Positions 33,910 to 43,711 of a stretch of DNA of 64,000 bases are shown one piece after another (the stretch's first letter is position 1; the number at the start of each line of letters is the position of its first letter). A program made the translations under genes and the position numbers. The notes under the pieces are model-generated. The model was not told the origin of the DNA. It was given only the letters and a program-made list of their open reading frames with translations, and did not search any database. This DNA is from Shewanella sp. GD04112. GTDB lineage: Bacteria; Pseudomonadota; Gammaproteobacteria; Enterobacterales; Shewanellaceae. The stretch is from NCBI RefSeq assembly GCF_029835735.1, contig NZ_JAOEAL010000001.1, positions 4,030,001-4,094,000 of the forward strand, in the 5' to 3' direction.

Positions 33910-35601
33910 ATGTTGGCCCCTGAACTTCTTGAGCTAAGCAGCGATAAAACCAAGGCGGAATTACGCTTAATTCCGAATGAACACGGTCCCATTACCCGTG
34001 ATGATGTGATGCGTTTATTGTCCGTGCCAGAGTTCGCCGCCCTATTCCCACTCGAGCCTGCGATAGATAAAGTTATCGCGCAAACCAATTCCCTATGCCA
34101 TCAAGAAGATGGTAAATACGAGCTATTTGCCGTATTGGCAGAGCGCCGCGATGGCAGCGTAAAAATTGAGCTCAGCCAAGATAAAATGCAAGCTACCATG
34201 ATCTTAACCGCCCCTTGGGGAGGTAAAGCCGTCGATTTACCCGAAATCCTCACGCAGCTTAAAAAAGACAATGTTTGCATGGGCTTAAGTAAGCTTAAGA
34301 TCCAAACCTTGCTGCAAAAAATGACCAAGTTAAAACCGGGTGAAAGCTGCCAGAGTGAAATCGCTCAGGGTAAGGCCGCGATCAATGGTCAAAATGCGGT
34401 GCTGGAGCGTAAAGTCTCCCTCGCCCGTGAACGCCTATTGCAGCCGCAGGAGCGGGAAGACGGTACTGTGGATATGCGTAATCTCGGGGCGATGATCATG
34501 GTCAAGCCCAACGATCTGCTAATGATTAAGCATCCCGCGACCGAAGGGTCTCCCGGCTATAACATTAAAGGCGAAGTCCTTAAGCAAAAACCGGGGAAAG
34601 ATCTGGTATTACAACCGGGTACTGGTACCGACTTCCACCCGAAAGACCCCAATAAACTCATCGCCACAGTGGCAGGCCAACCCGTTGAAACCCGTACTGG
34701 CATGAATGTCGACGATGTGTTGCAACTTAAAGATGTGGATATCAGTACCGGCCATATCAACTTTAAAGGCAGTATTTTAATCACAGGCGATGTGCACGAA
34801 GGCATGATGGTTAAAAGCTCAGGCGATATTACCGTGATGGGCTTTGTCGATTCGGCAACTCTCGAGGCCGATGGCGATATTACGGTGAGCAAGGGCGTGA
34901 TTGGTCGCCAAGTCAGAGTGAATGAGTTCTCCACCAATATCACGGCTCAGGGGCAGATCAGCGCCCAGTTCGTGCAATATTCCCAGTTAACGGCTAAGGG
35001 TAATATCCTGATCACTAAGCAATTACTCCACAGTAATACCAAAACCGCAGGCACGCTCACTGTAAGCGATCAGAGCGGCCGCCGTGGTGACTTAGTGGGT
35101 GGTGTCGTGCATGCCGAAAAGGGCCTCACCGCCGTCGTGATAGGCGCAACCGCAGGCACCAAAACCGAAGTGTACTGTGCCATGGAACAGGGCGAACTCA
35201 AACAGAATCTCAAGCAGCTGGAGGAGAGCGTGCATGCTATGGTGGTGGCGACGCTGGATATCGAGGCTCGCCTGAAAAAACTGCCGCCGAAATCCGAATG
35301 GCAGAGCGACCCTATCATGATCGAACAGATCAAGATGATGCTCGATGAGAAGAATCGCATCTTAGCTGAACGTTCTCGCGAAGAATTAGAGTTCGATAGC
35401 CTCAAGCAAGAAGTCGAAACCTATTACGACAAGTATCGTATCGATGTGATTAAGCACGTATTCCTCAATGCCAAGTTCCATATTGGTCAAGCCAATCACA
35501 GAACCACCCGCGAACACGGTACCTGCTCAATCACCAATCTGAATCAAGAGATTAACTTCGATTACAACGCTAAACCTAAGGCGCAAGCGGCAAGCCATTA
35601 A
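33910..35601 (+). CDS. fapA: FapA/DUF342 family polymerised beta-helix protein
   Basis: This 563-residue cytoplasmic protein is of the DUF342/FapA (flagellar assembly protein A) type. I start at ATG 33910 (MLAPELLELSSDK), with AGGAA 8 bases upstream; a frame reaching 33835 overlaps the promoter. The middle (~220-430) has beta-helix-like repeats (GHINFKGSILITGDVHEG, GDITVMGFVDSATLEADGDITVSKG). After it a coiled coil (~430-520) is followed by a short tail. Relatives have been linked to polar localisation of flagella and two-component proteins; the role here is not shown by context. A 13-bp stem-loop follows. Confidence 0.85.
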   Translation: MLAPELLELSSDKTKAELRLIPNEHGPITRDDVMRLLSVPEFAALFPLEPAIDKVIAQTNSLCHQEDGKYELFAVLAERRDGSVKIELSQDKMQATMILTAPWGGKAVDLPEILTQLKKDNVCMGLSKLKIQTLLQKMTKLKPGESCQSEIAQGKAAINGQNAVLERKVSLARERLLQPQEREDGTVDMRNLGAMIMVKPNDLLMIKHPATEGSPGYNIKGEVLKQKPGKDLVLQPGTGTDFHPKDPNKLIATVAGQPVETRTGMNVDDVLQLKDVDISTGHINFKGSILITGDVHEGMMVKSSGDITVMGFVDSATLEADGDITVSKGVIGRQVRVNEFSTNITAQGQISAQFVQYSQLTAKGNILITKQLLHSNTKTAGTLTVSDQSGRRGDLVGGVVHAEKGLTAVVIGATAGTKTEVYCAMEQGELKQNLKQLEESVHAMVVATLDIEARLKKLPPKSEWQSDPIMIEQIKMMLDEKNRILAERSREELEFDSLKQEVETYYDKYRIDVIKHVFLNAKFHIGQANHRTTREHGTCSITNLNQEINFDYNAKPKAQAASH

Positions 35602-35620
35602 CAGGGCAATCATCAACACC

Positions 35621-35656
35621 CGCTAAGGGTTCATTCCATTGAGTGAACTCTTAGCG
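35621..35656 (+). terminator. Stem-loop after the FapA-like gene
   Basis: CGCTAAGGGTTCA and TGAACTCTTAGCG form a 13-bp stem with one G-U pair and a 10-base loop, 20 bp past the stop. There is no T run, so it may be a weak or factor-dependent terminator. Confidence 0.4.
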
Positions 35657-35840
35657 CGAATGCTTAGCCTGAATGCTTTGCTGCCCGCCATGCTCCCCCA
35701 TTTAGGCGACTTGCCAGAGAAAATCCCCCAACGCCTTTCATCTTCGCCTAGGTCGGTGGCATACTGACCTCAATACAGCCCTTTAGCACAGACTCTGTCG
35801 GCTAAAAGGCTAAGCACATAAAAAGCCTACGGGATTGCGC

Positions 35841-36218
35841 ATGACTCAAGTGAAAATGGCAGACATTGAATGGCCTGCGGTAGTCAAACTCACTCAAAAT
35901 GACGAACTACTCTACCTCGCCCATCAACGGGATTGGTTAGAACTTGCCTGCCTGTATCAGCATCAATTTGTCGACACGGATCTGTTACTCGACAGTCTCG
36001 GTAATCAATATCTGATCCGCGCCACTCCAAGCACCATTCATGAAGATCCCATAGGCGAGCTACCTAAGCTCCTCAAACAAGAGCAAAAATTGCCGCTTAC
36101 CGACTTTATCAAATGGGTACAAAAGCACGCCAATGCCATAGGCCAGTGCTGCGTTGCTAAGTTAGCCTTCACCACCTTGGCCCAAGGGATGGAAATCGTT
36201 CGCAGCTTAGATGACTAA
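35841..36218 (+). CDS. Small conserved-looking protein, unknown function
   Basis: The frame from ATG 35841 (MTQVKMADIEWPAVVKL) to 36218 encodes 125 residues. It is soluble, with mixed helix and strand, and contains DLLLDSLGNQYLIR and PLTDFIKWVQKHANAIGQCC. There are no signal or membrane helices. The longer frame begins with TTG two codons earlier and is less likely. The ribosome site is weak. Codon use matches the surrounding core genes. No function is recognised. Confidence 0.6.
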   Translation: MTQVKMADIEWPAVVKLTQNDELLYLAHQRDWLELACLYQHQFVDTDLLLDSLGNQYLIRATPSTIHEDPIGELPKLLKQEQKLPLTDFIKWVQKHANAIGQCCVAKLAFTTLAQGMEIVRSLDD

Positions 36219-36407
36219 CCCAGCTCAAAGAAATCGCGAGCGATCACAATAAAAATTAAGATGATCCTAAAAGCTAATATCCTCAGTCACATTTCACAGG
36301 CATAATTTGTCATACACGGCTCAGGCCGTTTTGCCCAAAGCGATTGATATTTATATGCCAAATTATCGCTGGGCATCATTCGGATACACATACAAACGGA
36401 CCCTAAA

Positions 36408-37532
36408 TTGGAACTACTTAAGATTGACTGCTTAGGCAAATTGCTGCGTTTGGAAGGCTCACTCGCAGGTTGGCAACAACTCTTTTGGGACAATACCTTA
36501 GTCTCACAAAAAGCCGCATCGGTCGAAAATGGCGGCCTCAAAGTCCATGAATTTGAACTCACCCAGCACCAGAGCCAATTGGCCAGCGATACCGGCGAAA
36601 CACAGGTTTTAGAACACAAAATCTTGGTACGTCTCGAGACCGACGTGGTTTGGCAGCCGTTTCGATTCGATTACCGCCTGTTGGTCGATGAGGAAGTGAT
36701 AGCCCAAGGCACTCGCACCGAGAAAGATATCGAGCGTCAAACCCCTGAAATCCCCGTGACTAATCCACAAAAAATCAGTTTTGTCGGCTTAGCCTCCCTC
36801 GGCTTTAAGCTGCTCAAGAGTGCCAAAGTAATTAAAGTGGTGCTCGCAGGCGCGAGTGTGGCGGCCTATTCTTGGCTGTTTTCCTTCCAATTTGCCTTGG
36901 CGCTTATCGCCTGTTTGGTCTTCCACGAATACGGCCATATCCGCGCGATGAAGTATTTTGGGATGAAAACCAAAGGGATTTATCTCATCCCCTTTATGGG
37001 CGGACTCGCGCTGAGCGATGAAAAGATTAACACCCGCTGGCAGGATGTGGTCATCTCGATTATGGGGCCAACCTTCGGCCTGTTGATGTCGATAGGCTCG
37101 CTTATCGCTTACCACATGACGGACAATGTCTTCTTTGCGGGGCTTGCGGCCTTTAACGCGCTACTTAACCTGTTTAATTTATTGCCGATTTTACCCCTCG
37201 ATGGCGGCCATATTTTAAAGAGCATTAGCTTCTCGATGAACAGCATCATGGGCTTAATCGCCTGTGTGATTGGCGCCGCCTTTGGGGTGTATATCAGCTA
37301 TACCTTGGGCCTTGCCCTGCTCGGTTTCCTATTGCTTATCGGTAGCTTAGAGATAGTGTTCGAGTGGCGTACCCGCCATCAAAGCCACCTATTGCCGCTA
37401 GATAGATATGGGCAGATTTTCTCGACCATTTGGTATCTGGTCACCGTTGCCGCCCTCGTCGGCATTATCTGGCACTTAGCGGGCACGGGCGATGATATGT
37501 TAAGCCTGCCACTGCATATTCTGCGCAGCTAA
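36408..37532 (+). CDS. M50 family intramembrane (site-2-type) metalloprotease
   Basis: This polytopic membrane zinc protease has the M50 signature: HEYGH at residues 173-177 within a membrane segment, and LPLDGGH with the third ligand D265. Around six hydrophobic helices follow the first ~120 residues, which form a soluble N-terminal domain without recognised family. It resembles the SpoIVFB-like and Rip-like proteases, not RseP, because there is no PDZ domain. The start is TTG 36408; no ATG is near. The substrate is unknown, and no anti-sigma gene is close. The converging efflux operon shares the terminator after it. Confidence 0.85.
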   Translation: MELLKIDCLGKLLRLEGSLAGWQQLFWDNTLVSQKAASVENGGLKVHEFELTQHQSQLASDTGETQVLEHKILVRLETDVVWQPFRFDYRLLVDEEVIAQGTRTEKDIERQTPEIPVTNPQKISFVGLASLGFKLLKSAKVIKVVLAGASVAAYSWLFSFQFALALIACLVFHEYGHIRAMKYFGMKTKGIYLIPFMGGLALSDEKINTRWQDVVISIMGPTFGLLMSIGSLIAYHMTDNVFFAGLAAFNALLNLFNLLPILPLDGGHILKSISFSMNSIMGLIACVIGAAFGVYISYTLGLALLGFLLLIGSLEIVFEWRTRHQSHLLPLDRYGQIFSTIWYLVTVAALVGIIWHLAGTGDDMLSLPLHILRS

Positions 37533-37565
37533 TCACGACTCGCATTAAGATAAAAGCGAGATAAT

Positions 37566-37601
37566 AAAAAACCGCTATAGCCTTAGGCATCGCGGTTTTT
37601 T
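37566..37601. terminator. Bidirectional terminator between protease gene and efflux operon
   Basis: AAAAACCGC pairs with GCGGTTTTT, with an inner GCC-TTA-GGC hairpin. It has A and T runs on both sides and lies between two converging genes. Confidence 0.85.
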
Positions 37602-37618
37602 ATTTATGAATGATTCAA

Positions 37619-39052
37619 TTAGTTATCCGCTAATGGCGGCGCTATATCGCCCCCACCTAAGGCTTGGTAGAGTGTCGCTTGGGCCGTTAATTGGTTATAG
37701 CGATTCTCCAGCAATGCGGCCTCGGCGCTGCGGCGATTCTCCTGCGCATCGATCCAATTTTGAATGCCGATAGCACCATGGCGATATTGGCTCTCATAAA
37801 TGGCTTCGGCCTGGGCGGCGGCGCTAAATTGCAGCTCAAGCTTCTCACCTTGGTAAGCGTATTGCTGCTTGGCCGAGATGGCGTTATCCACATCCTCGAA
37901 GGCGCTGTAGAGGGTTTTACGATAGCTGACGATGGCCGATTGATAGTCGATATCGGCAATATCATTGTTGATTTGCATTTGATTCCATTGCAAAAAAGGC
38001 AGCACTAAGCCCGCACCTAAACTCCCCACGGGATTACGCAATAGCTCTTTTAGCTCTGAGGTCGACTCCCCTACGCTGCCAGTCAAACTCAAGCTTGGGA
38101 AGTAACTGGCATAGGTCGCATCCTTACTGGCGAGCGCCGAGCGCAATTGATACAGGGCCGCCTTCACATCGGGACGACGGCCGACCAAGTCGGCGGGAAT
38201 GCCGACGCCAACCTCAGGCACCGCACTGTCCGGCAATTGCTTGATCTCAACCGCCACTTGCCCCGGGGCACGATTGAGTAAGATCGCCAGAGCATTCTCG
38301 GCTTCAACCAACTGTTGCAGCAGTTGGCTGTGGGAGGCCTCTTGCCCCGCTAAACTGCGTTGGGATTCGAGCACATTCAGCTCTGTCACAGCGCCCGAGG
38401 CATATTGGCGCTGGGTTAACGCCAGCGTTTGCCGACTGTGTTCAATACTCTTATTGCTCAGTTCAATCCGCTGATGCAAATAGCCAATCTGCCAATAGAG
38501 TGACGCCGTCGTCGCGACGAGACTCTGCGCCGTGCTCTCCCTATCTTCGAGACTTGCCAGCGCAGTCCATTGAGCTTGGTCGATATTGGCCGACACTTTG
38601 CCCCAGAGATCCACCTCATAGCTTACCGACAGGTTCGCCTGAAATGCCTTGCTCGAACTGCCGCCCTCCAGTGGTTTATTCACCGAGGCCGTATTATTGG
38701 AGCTGAGCTGTGGATACAGATCATCCCGCGCTAACCCCGCCTGTAAACGCGCCTTTTGCAAGGTTAAGGTGGCGAGCGTCAGGTCATTATTACTGCTGAG
38801 CACTTGGCTAATCAGCTGATCCAATTCGGGTTGATTAAACTTCTGCCACCAAGGGTCTAGGCTCACTTGACCATTCACTTGGGTGTGCTGCCACTGCTCA
38901 GGCACCTGTAAAGCAGGCGGTTCAAAGTCGGAGCGCATCAGCGCGCCACAACCTGACAGCAGCGCAATGCTGATGGCAATCACGCTGAGCTTGAGCGTTG
39001 AACCGACACGGCGGCTTACTTCGTTTTGATGCGTTAAAACTCGATTATTCAT
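37619..39052 (-). CDS. NodT/OprM-type outer-membrane efflux channel lipoprotein
   Basis: This is an outer-membrane channel of the RND/MacAB type (TolC-like), 477 residues. The signal ends in a lipobox (ALLSGCGA). The mature part starts with DFEPPALQVPEQW and contains two tandem outer-membrane-efflux repeats. QANLSVSYEVDLWGK and VGIPADLVGRRPDVKAALYQL are NodT-family hallmarks. It is the third gene of the macA-macB unit on the minus strand, starting 4 bp after macB, and so should provide the outer-membrane exit for that pump. Confidence 0.93.
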   Translation of the reverse strand: MNNRVLTHQNEVSRRVGSTLKLSVIAISIALLSGCGALMRSDFEPPALQVPEQWQHTQVNGQVSLDPWWQKFNQPELDQLISQVLSSNNDLTLATLTLQKARLQAGLARDDLYPQLSSNNTASVNKPLEGGSSSKAFQANLSVSYEVDLWGKVSANIDQAQWTALASLEDRESTAQSLVATTASLYWQIGYLHQRIELSNKSIEHSRQTLALTQRQYASGAVTELNVLESQRSLAGQEASHSQLLQQLVEAENALAILLNRAPGQVAVEIKQLPDSAVPEVGVGIPADLVGRRPDVKAALYQLRSALASKDATYASYFPSLSLTGSVGESTSELKELLRNPVGSLGAGLVLPFLQWNQMQINNDIADIDYQSAIVSYRKTLYSAFEDVDNAISAKQQYAYQGEKLELQFSAAAQAEAIYESQYRHGAIGIQNWIDAQENRRSAEAALLENRYNQLTAQATLYQALGGGDIAPPLADN

Positions 39053-39056
39053 TCAG

Positions 39057-41027
39057 TTACTCTCTCGCTAGGGCATCAACAGGGTCTAAACGCGCCGCAT
39101 TACGAGCGGGCAGGAAGCCAAACAACACCCCGATTAAGGTAGAGCAGGCGAAGGCGGCAACAATAGAAGTCGTCGAATAAATCATCTGGAAACTGCCTCC
39201 CGCTTGGGCAAACACCACGCCAATCAAATAGGCCAAGGCCACCCCAAGCGCGCCGCCGCACAGACAAACCAACACGGCCTCAATTAAAAACTGCCGCAGA
39301 ATATCGCTCTGGCGCGCCCCAACCGCCATGCGAACACCAATCTCGCGGGTGCGCTCGGTCACCGACACTAGCATGATATTCATCACCCCAATACCGCCCA
39401 CGACGAGGGAAATCACCGCAATGGCCGAGATTAATAGCGTCATGGTCGCGGTAGTTTTCTCGATATTCTGGCGAATGGTATCCGTGTTAATGGTGAAGAA
39501 ATCCTGGGTGCCGTGGCGCATCTTCAGCAGGCTAATAATGCCCTGCTCCGCCGCATTGCTCGGCACCGACTCATCGAGTCGCACGGTAATGCCATCTAAG
39601 TATTTTTTACCTACCATACGGCCAGAAACCGTCGTGTAAGGCACCCACACATTGAGGGCATCACTATTACCAAAGGCGCTTTCCTTAGGCTGAGTCACAC
39701 CAATAATCCGCACCGGTAAATCCCCGAGGAAGATGACTTCCCCGATGGCAGAATTCATAGCGCCGCTACTGTTAGGGAACAGCTGTTTACGGGTGTTCTC
39801 GTCGATCACCGCATCTTGGGCTAACGCATTAACACTGTCATCGTCCCAAAACTGTCCTTGGGCAAGCTCATAGCCTCGAACACGGAAGAACTCTGGCCCT
39901 ACGCCATTCACAGTCGCCGTGACCGCCTTATTGCCATAACGCACAGTCGCACTCGAGCCAATGCTCGGGGTGACGCTATCGACATAGGGTAAGTTTTTCA
40001 GTGCGTTGGCATCGCTTGCGGTCAAAGTTCGCACCCTTGCCGAGCGCCTATCACCAAAGCCTGAGCCGGGGCGAATGTCTATGGTATTGGTGCCCATCGA
40101 ACTAATGCTCTTTAAGATTTCCCGCTGCGAGCCTTCCCCCAGCGCCACTACAGACACCACGGAGGCTATACCGATAATAATCCCGAGCATAGTTAAAAAG
40201 GTGCGCAATCTATGGGTCGACATCGCCAGCAGCGCCATTTTCAGGGCTTCGGCATATCTGTCCCATGCCGCCACGCGGGTGCGTGCCTTAGTCTTGGCGG
40301 GGATCACTTCGGTCTTAGGCACAGGCGCAATATTGGAGGCGGGATTAGGCTCATCGCTGATAATCACCCCGTCCTTAATCTCGATAATACGGTCGGCATG
40401 CTGGGCCACATGCATATCGTGGGTCACGATAATGATGGTCTGGCCCTCGCGGTGCAGCTCCTGTAACAGCCGCATCATTTCTTCGCCGCTGTGACTATCT
40501 AAGGCGCCAGTCGGTTCGTCGGCGAGGATCACATCGCCGCCATTCATCAACGCCCGCGCCACACTCACCCTTTGCTGCTGGCCGCCGCTGAGCTGATTCG
40601 GCTTATGGTCGAGGCGCTCACCTAAACCCAAACGCGATAATAAGCTTTCCGCCCGCTCCCGACGCTCTAAGCGATCTTTACCCGCATACACGGCGGGCAC
40701 TTCGACGTTACCCACGGCATTAAGATCGCCAAGCAAATGATATCGCTGGAAAATAAAGCCAAAATGCTCGCGCCTCAGCTTTGCCAGTTCATCCACATCC
40801 ATCTGCGAGGTATCTTGGCCATCGATAAAGTACGAGCCCTTTGAGGGTTTATCTAAACAGCCCAAGATATTCATCAGGGTCGACTTACCCGAACCCGAGG
40901 CGCCGACAATCGCCACCATCTCACCACGGGCGATGGAAAGATTAATATCTTTGAGTACAGTCAGTTGTTGCTCACCCGCCTGAAAACTGCGGTAACAAGC
41001 TGAGACTTCCAGTAATGGCTTACTCAC
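39057..41027 (-). CDS. macB: MacB-type ABC transporter ATPase/permease
   Basis: This ABC efflux component exports macrolides, lipopeptides or other periplasmic substrates in mechanotransmission-type pumps. The N-terminal nucleotide-binding domain has GASGSGKST (Walker A), LSGGQQQRV (signature) and DEPTGALDS (Walker B). The C-terminal half has a first membrane helix (~275-300), a large periplasmic MacB domain and three more helices (IGVMNIMLVSVTERTREIGVRMAVGAR is typical). Its 656 residues match the family. It starts 2 bp after macA. Confidence 0.96.
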   Translation of the reverse strand: MSKPLLEVSACYRSFQAGEQQLTVLKDINLSIARGEMVAIVGASGSGKSTLMNILGCLDKPSKGSYFIDGQDTSQMDVDELAKLRREHFGFIFQRYHLLGDLNAVGNVEVPAVYAGKDRLERRERAESLLSRLGLGERLDHKPNQLSGGQQQRVSVARALMNGGDVILADEPTGALDSHSGEEMMRLLQELHREGQTIIIVTHDMHVAQHADRIIEIKDGVIISDEPNPASNIAPVPKTEVIPAKTKARTRVAAWDRYAEALKMALLAMSTHRLRTFLTMLGIIIGIASVVSVVALGEGSQREILKSISSMGTNTIDIRPGSGFGDRRSARVRTLTASDANALKNLPYVDSVTPSIGSSATVRYGNKAVTATVNGVGPEFFRVRGYELAQGQFWDDDSVNALAQDAVIDENTRKQLFPNSSGAMNSAIGEVIFLGDLPVRIIGVTQPKESAFGNSDALNVWVPYTTVSGRMVGKKYLDGITVRLDESVPSNAAEQGIISLLKMRHGTQDFFTINTDTIRQNIEKTTATMTLLISAIAVISLVVGGIGVMNIMLVSVTERTREIGVRMAVGARQSDILRQFLIEAVLVCLCGGALGVALAYLIGVVFAQAGGSFQMIYSTTSIVAAFACSTLIGVLFGFLPARNAARLDPVDALARE

Positions 41028-41029
41028 GC

Positions 41030-42259
41030 TTAAAACCTCATTGGTGGGCCACGGAACTTCATGGTCGAACCGTCGGCGGGCATTCCGAGCACCACTTGAT
41101 CGCCTTCGTTCAGGCCAGACAGGATTTCGGCATTGATTTTGTTATTAATACCGACAGTCACATCCACATATTGCACTTGGTTATTCACCAGCACTGGCAC
41201 TTGATACTGCGGCCCACGGGATTTGCGATCGCTTGCCGATGCCGCTTTATCCCGCGGTTTAGCTCGTAGCACCTGTGATGGTACTAACAACGCATCATCG
41301 GCTTTAGCGAGCACAATCGAGATCTGCGCCGTCATGCCAATACGTAGGGTACGGTCGGGGTTTTCGACATCGAATAAGCCGTGGTAGTAGATGGCGTCCG
41401 AATCGCTGGAACTCATATTACTATCGTCACCATCCATGGAGGTGGGGCCGGGTTCAATCGCCCTTAGGGTGCCGCGATAAGGATGGTTGGGACGACCAAG
41501 AATCGTAAAGTACACCGCCAGCCCCGGATGCACATTGACTATATCCGCCTCGGAGATCTGTGCCTTGACCGTCATGGTATCGAGCTGCGCCATCTCAACT
41601 ATGGTTGGCGTAGTTTGATTGGCGTTAACGGTTTGGCCCACTTCAACCGCAGAGTAAACGACCGTGCCATCCATGGGCGCGGTGATCTTGGTATAACCTA
41701 AATCGATTCTGGCACTGTCGACATTAATCTCAGCCTGTTGTTTTTGCGCCTGTAACTGCTCAAGCTCAGCTTGATAAACCGTCAGCGTGGCTTCGGCGGC
41801 TTCAAAGTCTGCGCGGGAGCTGGCCTTATCGGCAAGCATTTCCTGCTGACGGGTATATTCGAGTTTTGCCTGATGAATTTGCGCCTGCTTAGCGCGGTAC
41901 TGGGCATTGATACTTTTAAGGGAAGCCAGTGCATTTTGCAGGTTGTTTTGCTGGGCAAGGCTGTCGATTTGCGCGATAAGGTCGCCCTTTTTCACCTCTT
42001 GGCCAAGATCCACAGGCAGACTCTGAATTTGCCCCGAGACTTGCGCGCCCACACTCACCAACTTGGAGGCCTGCAACATGCCATTAGCGAGCACCGAGTT
42101 TTCAATGTCGCCGCGCTTAACGGGTTCAGTCACATAGCTTGGGGCCGCCTCGGGTTTATGCAGCAGAAAATAAGCGCCGCCCCCGAGGAGGACTAAGCCA
42201 CTTAAGATCAATATGAGTTTACGCTTTGAGGATTTTTTCATCTGAATCTGGGTGTCCAT
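41030..42259 (-). CDS. macA: MacA-type periplasmic adaptor (membrane fusion protein)
   Basis: This adaptor links MacB to the outer-membrane channel. The N-terminal membrane helix (LILILSGLVLLGGGAYFLL) is followed by a lipoyl half (VSVGAQVSGQI), a long coiled coil, the second lipoyl half (ITAPMDGTVVYSA), a beta-barrel domain and a proximal domain. I use ATG 42259 (MDTQIQMKK); ATG 42241 (MKKSSKR) matches the E. coli start more closely. No clear ribosome site separates them. The first gene of a three-gene operon. Confidence 0.9.
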   Translation of the reverse strand: MDTQIQMKKSSKRKLILILSGLVLLGGGAYFLLHKPEAAPSYVTEPVKRGDIENSVLANGMLQASKLVSVGAQVSGQIQSLPVDLGQEVKKGDLIAQIDSLAQQNNLQNALASLKSINAQYRAKQAQIHQAKLEYTRQQEMLADKASSRADFEAAEATLTVYQAELEQLQAQKQQAEINVDSARIDLGYTKITAPMDGTVVYSAVEVGQTVNANQTTPTIVEMAQLDTMTVKAQISEADIVNVHPGLAVYFTILGRPNHPYRGTLRAIEPGPTSMDGDDSNMSSSDSDAIYYHGLFDVENPDRTLRIGMTAQISIVLAKADDALLVPSQVLRAKPRDKAASASDRKSRGPQYQVPVLVNNQVQYVDVTVGINNKINAEILSGLNEGDQVVLGMPADGSTMKFRGPPMRF

Positions 42260-42592
42260 CAATGCCAATGGGCGCAAGCGTATATCTTGCGGGAGGAAAA
42301 ATAGTGCAGTCAGTATATAGAGTTAGCTCAGCGCAGTAGACGAAGGAAATGTCGATATCAGGTAAAGATTTGCAAATATCTGTGTAGAAGTTTGAAACAG
42401 AGATCACGGCCGTAACAATTCCCACAAACGAGTCCTGATTCGTTTGCGATGGGTTATTGCCTCAACCTTATTGGTATCCGCCATAACAGGCTAATGAACG
42501 CAGGGCAGCATCAAGCTCTGGAACTAAAGTGCCATTGTCAGGCGCCGCAAAATTCAGCAAGTTCTCACTATCATGAACTTGGAAGCACTCCT
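42260..42592. other. Divergent promoter region of macA and the esterase gene
   Basis: Contains the start regions of two divergent units. A frame open from 42449 joins the esterase but lacks a ribosome site. No repeat or RNA gene is visible. Confidence 0.35.
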
Positions 42593-43519
42593 ATGCGCAA
42601 ATTGACACTCATTGCCACTTGCCTCAGCGCACTGTTATTCACCCCAGCCTATGCCCAGAGTGAATATCAGGCATTTAGCGAATTTGGCGCCAATCCCGGT
42701 GAGTTAACCGCCTCCTATTTATCGCCCGAAGGCCCAAGCCAAGATGCGCTCGTAGTGCTGCTGCACGGCTGTGTGCAGGATGGCGTGGAACTGGCCAACA
42801 ATAGCGGTTTAACCGCCCTCGCCCAAGAGAAAAAGTTTAGCTTACTGGTGCCACAACAGAGTTTTGATAACAATGTAAAGCGTTGTTATAACTGGTTTTC
42901 AGCGCAGGATACTCAGGTGGATAGCGGCGAGATGCTATCGCTGAAAAACATGATAGCCAAAGCCCAATCCCAATCCGGCGCAAAGCGAGTTTATGTGATT
43001 GGCCTGTCCGCCGGTGGCGCCATGGCCAGCGCCGCACTGGTTAACTATCCCGATTTATTCACCGCAGGCGCGGTGATCGCAGGCCTGCCTTACCCCTGCG
43101 CCGATAACCTGACCAAAGCCATTTCCTGCATGAAAAAGGGCCCAGCAGAGTCTGTTGAAGAACTGGTGAGTTTTGCCAAACAAGTGCACCCAAACCAACA
43201 ACACTGGCCCGCCTTAACCGTGTGGACAGGGCAAAATGATGTGGTGGTGAATCCTGAAAATGCCAAACAACTCTCGGCCCAGTGGGTCGCACTGACCCAA
43301 GCGAATAAAACACCAAGAGTCGAACAATATGCCGACTATAGTGTTAGCACTTGGTCCGATACGAGTGGCAATAACCTTATTTCGTTAGTCGAAATAAATA
43401 ATATGGGCCATGGCATTGCCGTTAATCCAGATATTAAAAACGGTGGAAACACGGGAGACTTTTTACTAAAAGCTCCTATCAGCAGCATGCCAGAAATAAT
43501 CAATCTTTGGGGAATATAG
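42593..43519 (+). CDS. Secreted PHB-depolymerase-family esterase
   Basis: An alpha/beta-hydrolase of 308 residues with a signal peptide ending near TPAYAQ. The oxyanion-side HGC motif (VVLLHGCVQ) and the nucleophile GLSAGG (Ser139) match the PHB depolymerase/feruloyl-esterase-like family, with Asp in the GQNDVVVNP region and His in NNMGHGI. The start is ATG 42593 because the signal peptide and the GGAAG ribosome site begin there. It would cut ester bonds in the periplasm or outside; the true substrate is unknown. It is followed after 190 bp by a TonB-dependent receptor. Confidence 0.85.
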   Translation: MRKLTLIATCLSALLFTPAYAQSEYQAFSEFGANPGELTASYLSPEGPSQDALVVLLHGCVQDGVELANNSGLTALAQEKKFSLLVPQQSFDNNVKRCYNWFSAQDTQVDSGEMLSLKNMIAKAQSQSGAKRVYVIGLSAGGAMASAALVNYPDLFTAGAVIAGLPYPCADNLTKAISCMKKGPAESVEELVSFAKQVHPNQQHWPALTVWTGQNDVVVNPENAKQLSAQWVALTQANKTPRVEQYADYSVSTWSDTSGNNLISLVEINNMGHGIAVNPDIKNGGNTGDFLLKAPISSMPEIINLWGI

Positions 43520-43601
43520 GGTTTAATAATAAATAAACCTTGAGTATCGATATTCAACGTATCGGTATAAAAATAAAAACAATGAGTTAAAAACACATAC
43601 T

Positions 43602-43639
43602 ACTATAGTACCGATTTAAATTTTAAATAATTACTATAG
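43602..43639 (+). promoter_or_regulatory. Repeated ACTATAG motifs upstream of the TonB receptor
   Basis: ACTATAG occurs at 43602-43608 (within the palindrome TACTATAGTA) and at 43633-43639. The 31-bp spacing equals three helical turns. The second copy could also be a -10 (TACTAT). This may be an operator, perhaps for the nearby response regulator; the link is inferred. Confidence 0.3.
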
Positions 43640-43711
43640 AGTCAATGTGAATCAGAAAAATAGTAGTAAGTACCAACCTTTAAAAAATAAATACTACAAC
43701 GGGAAATCTGT

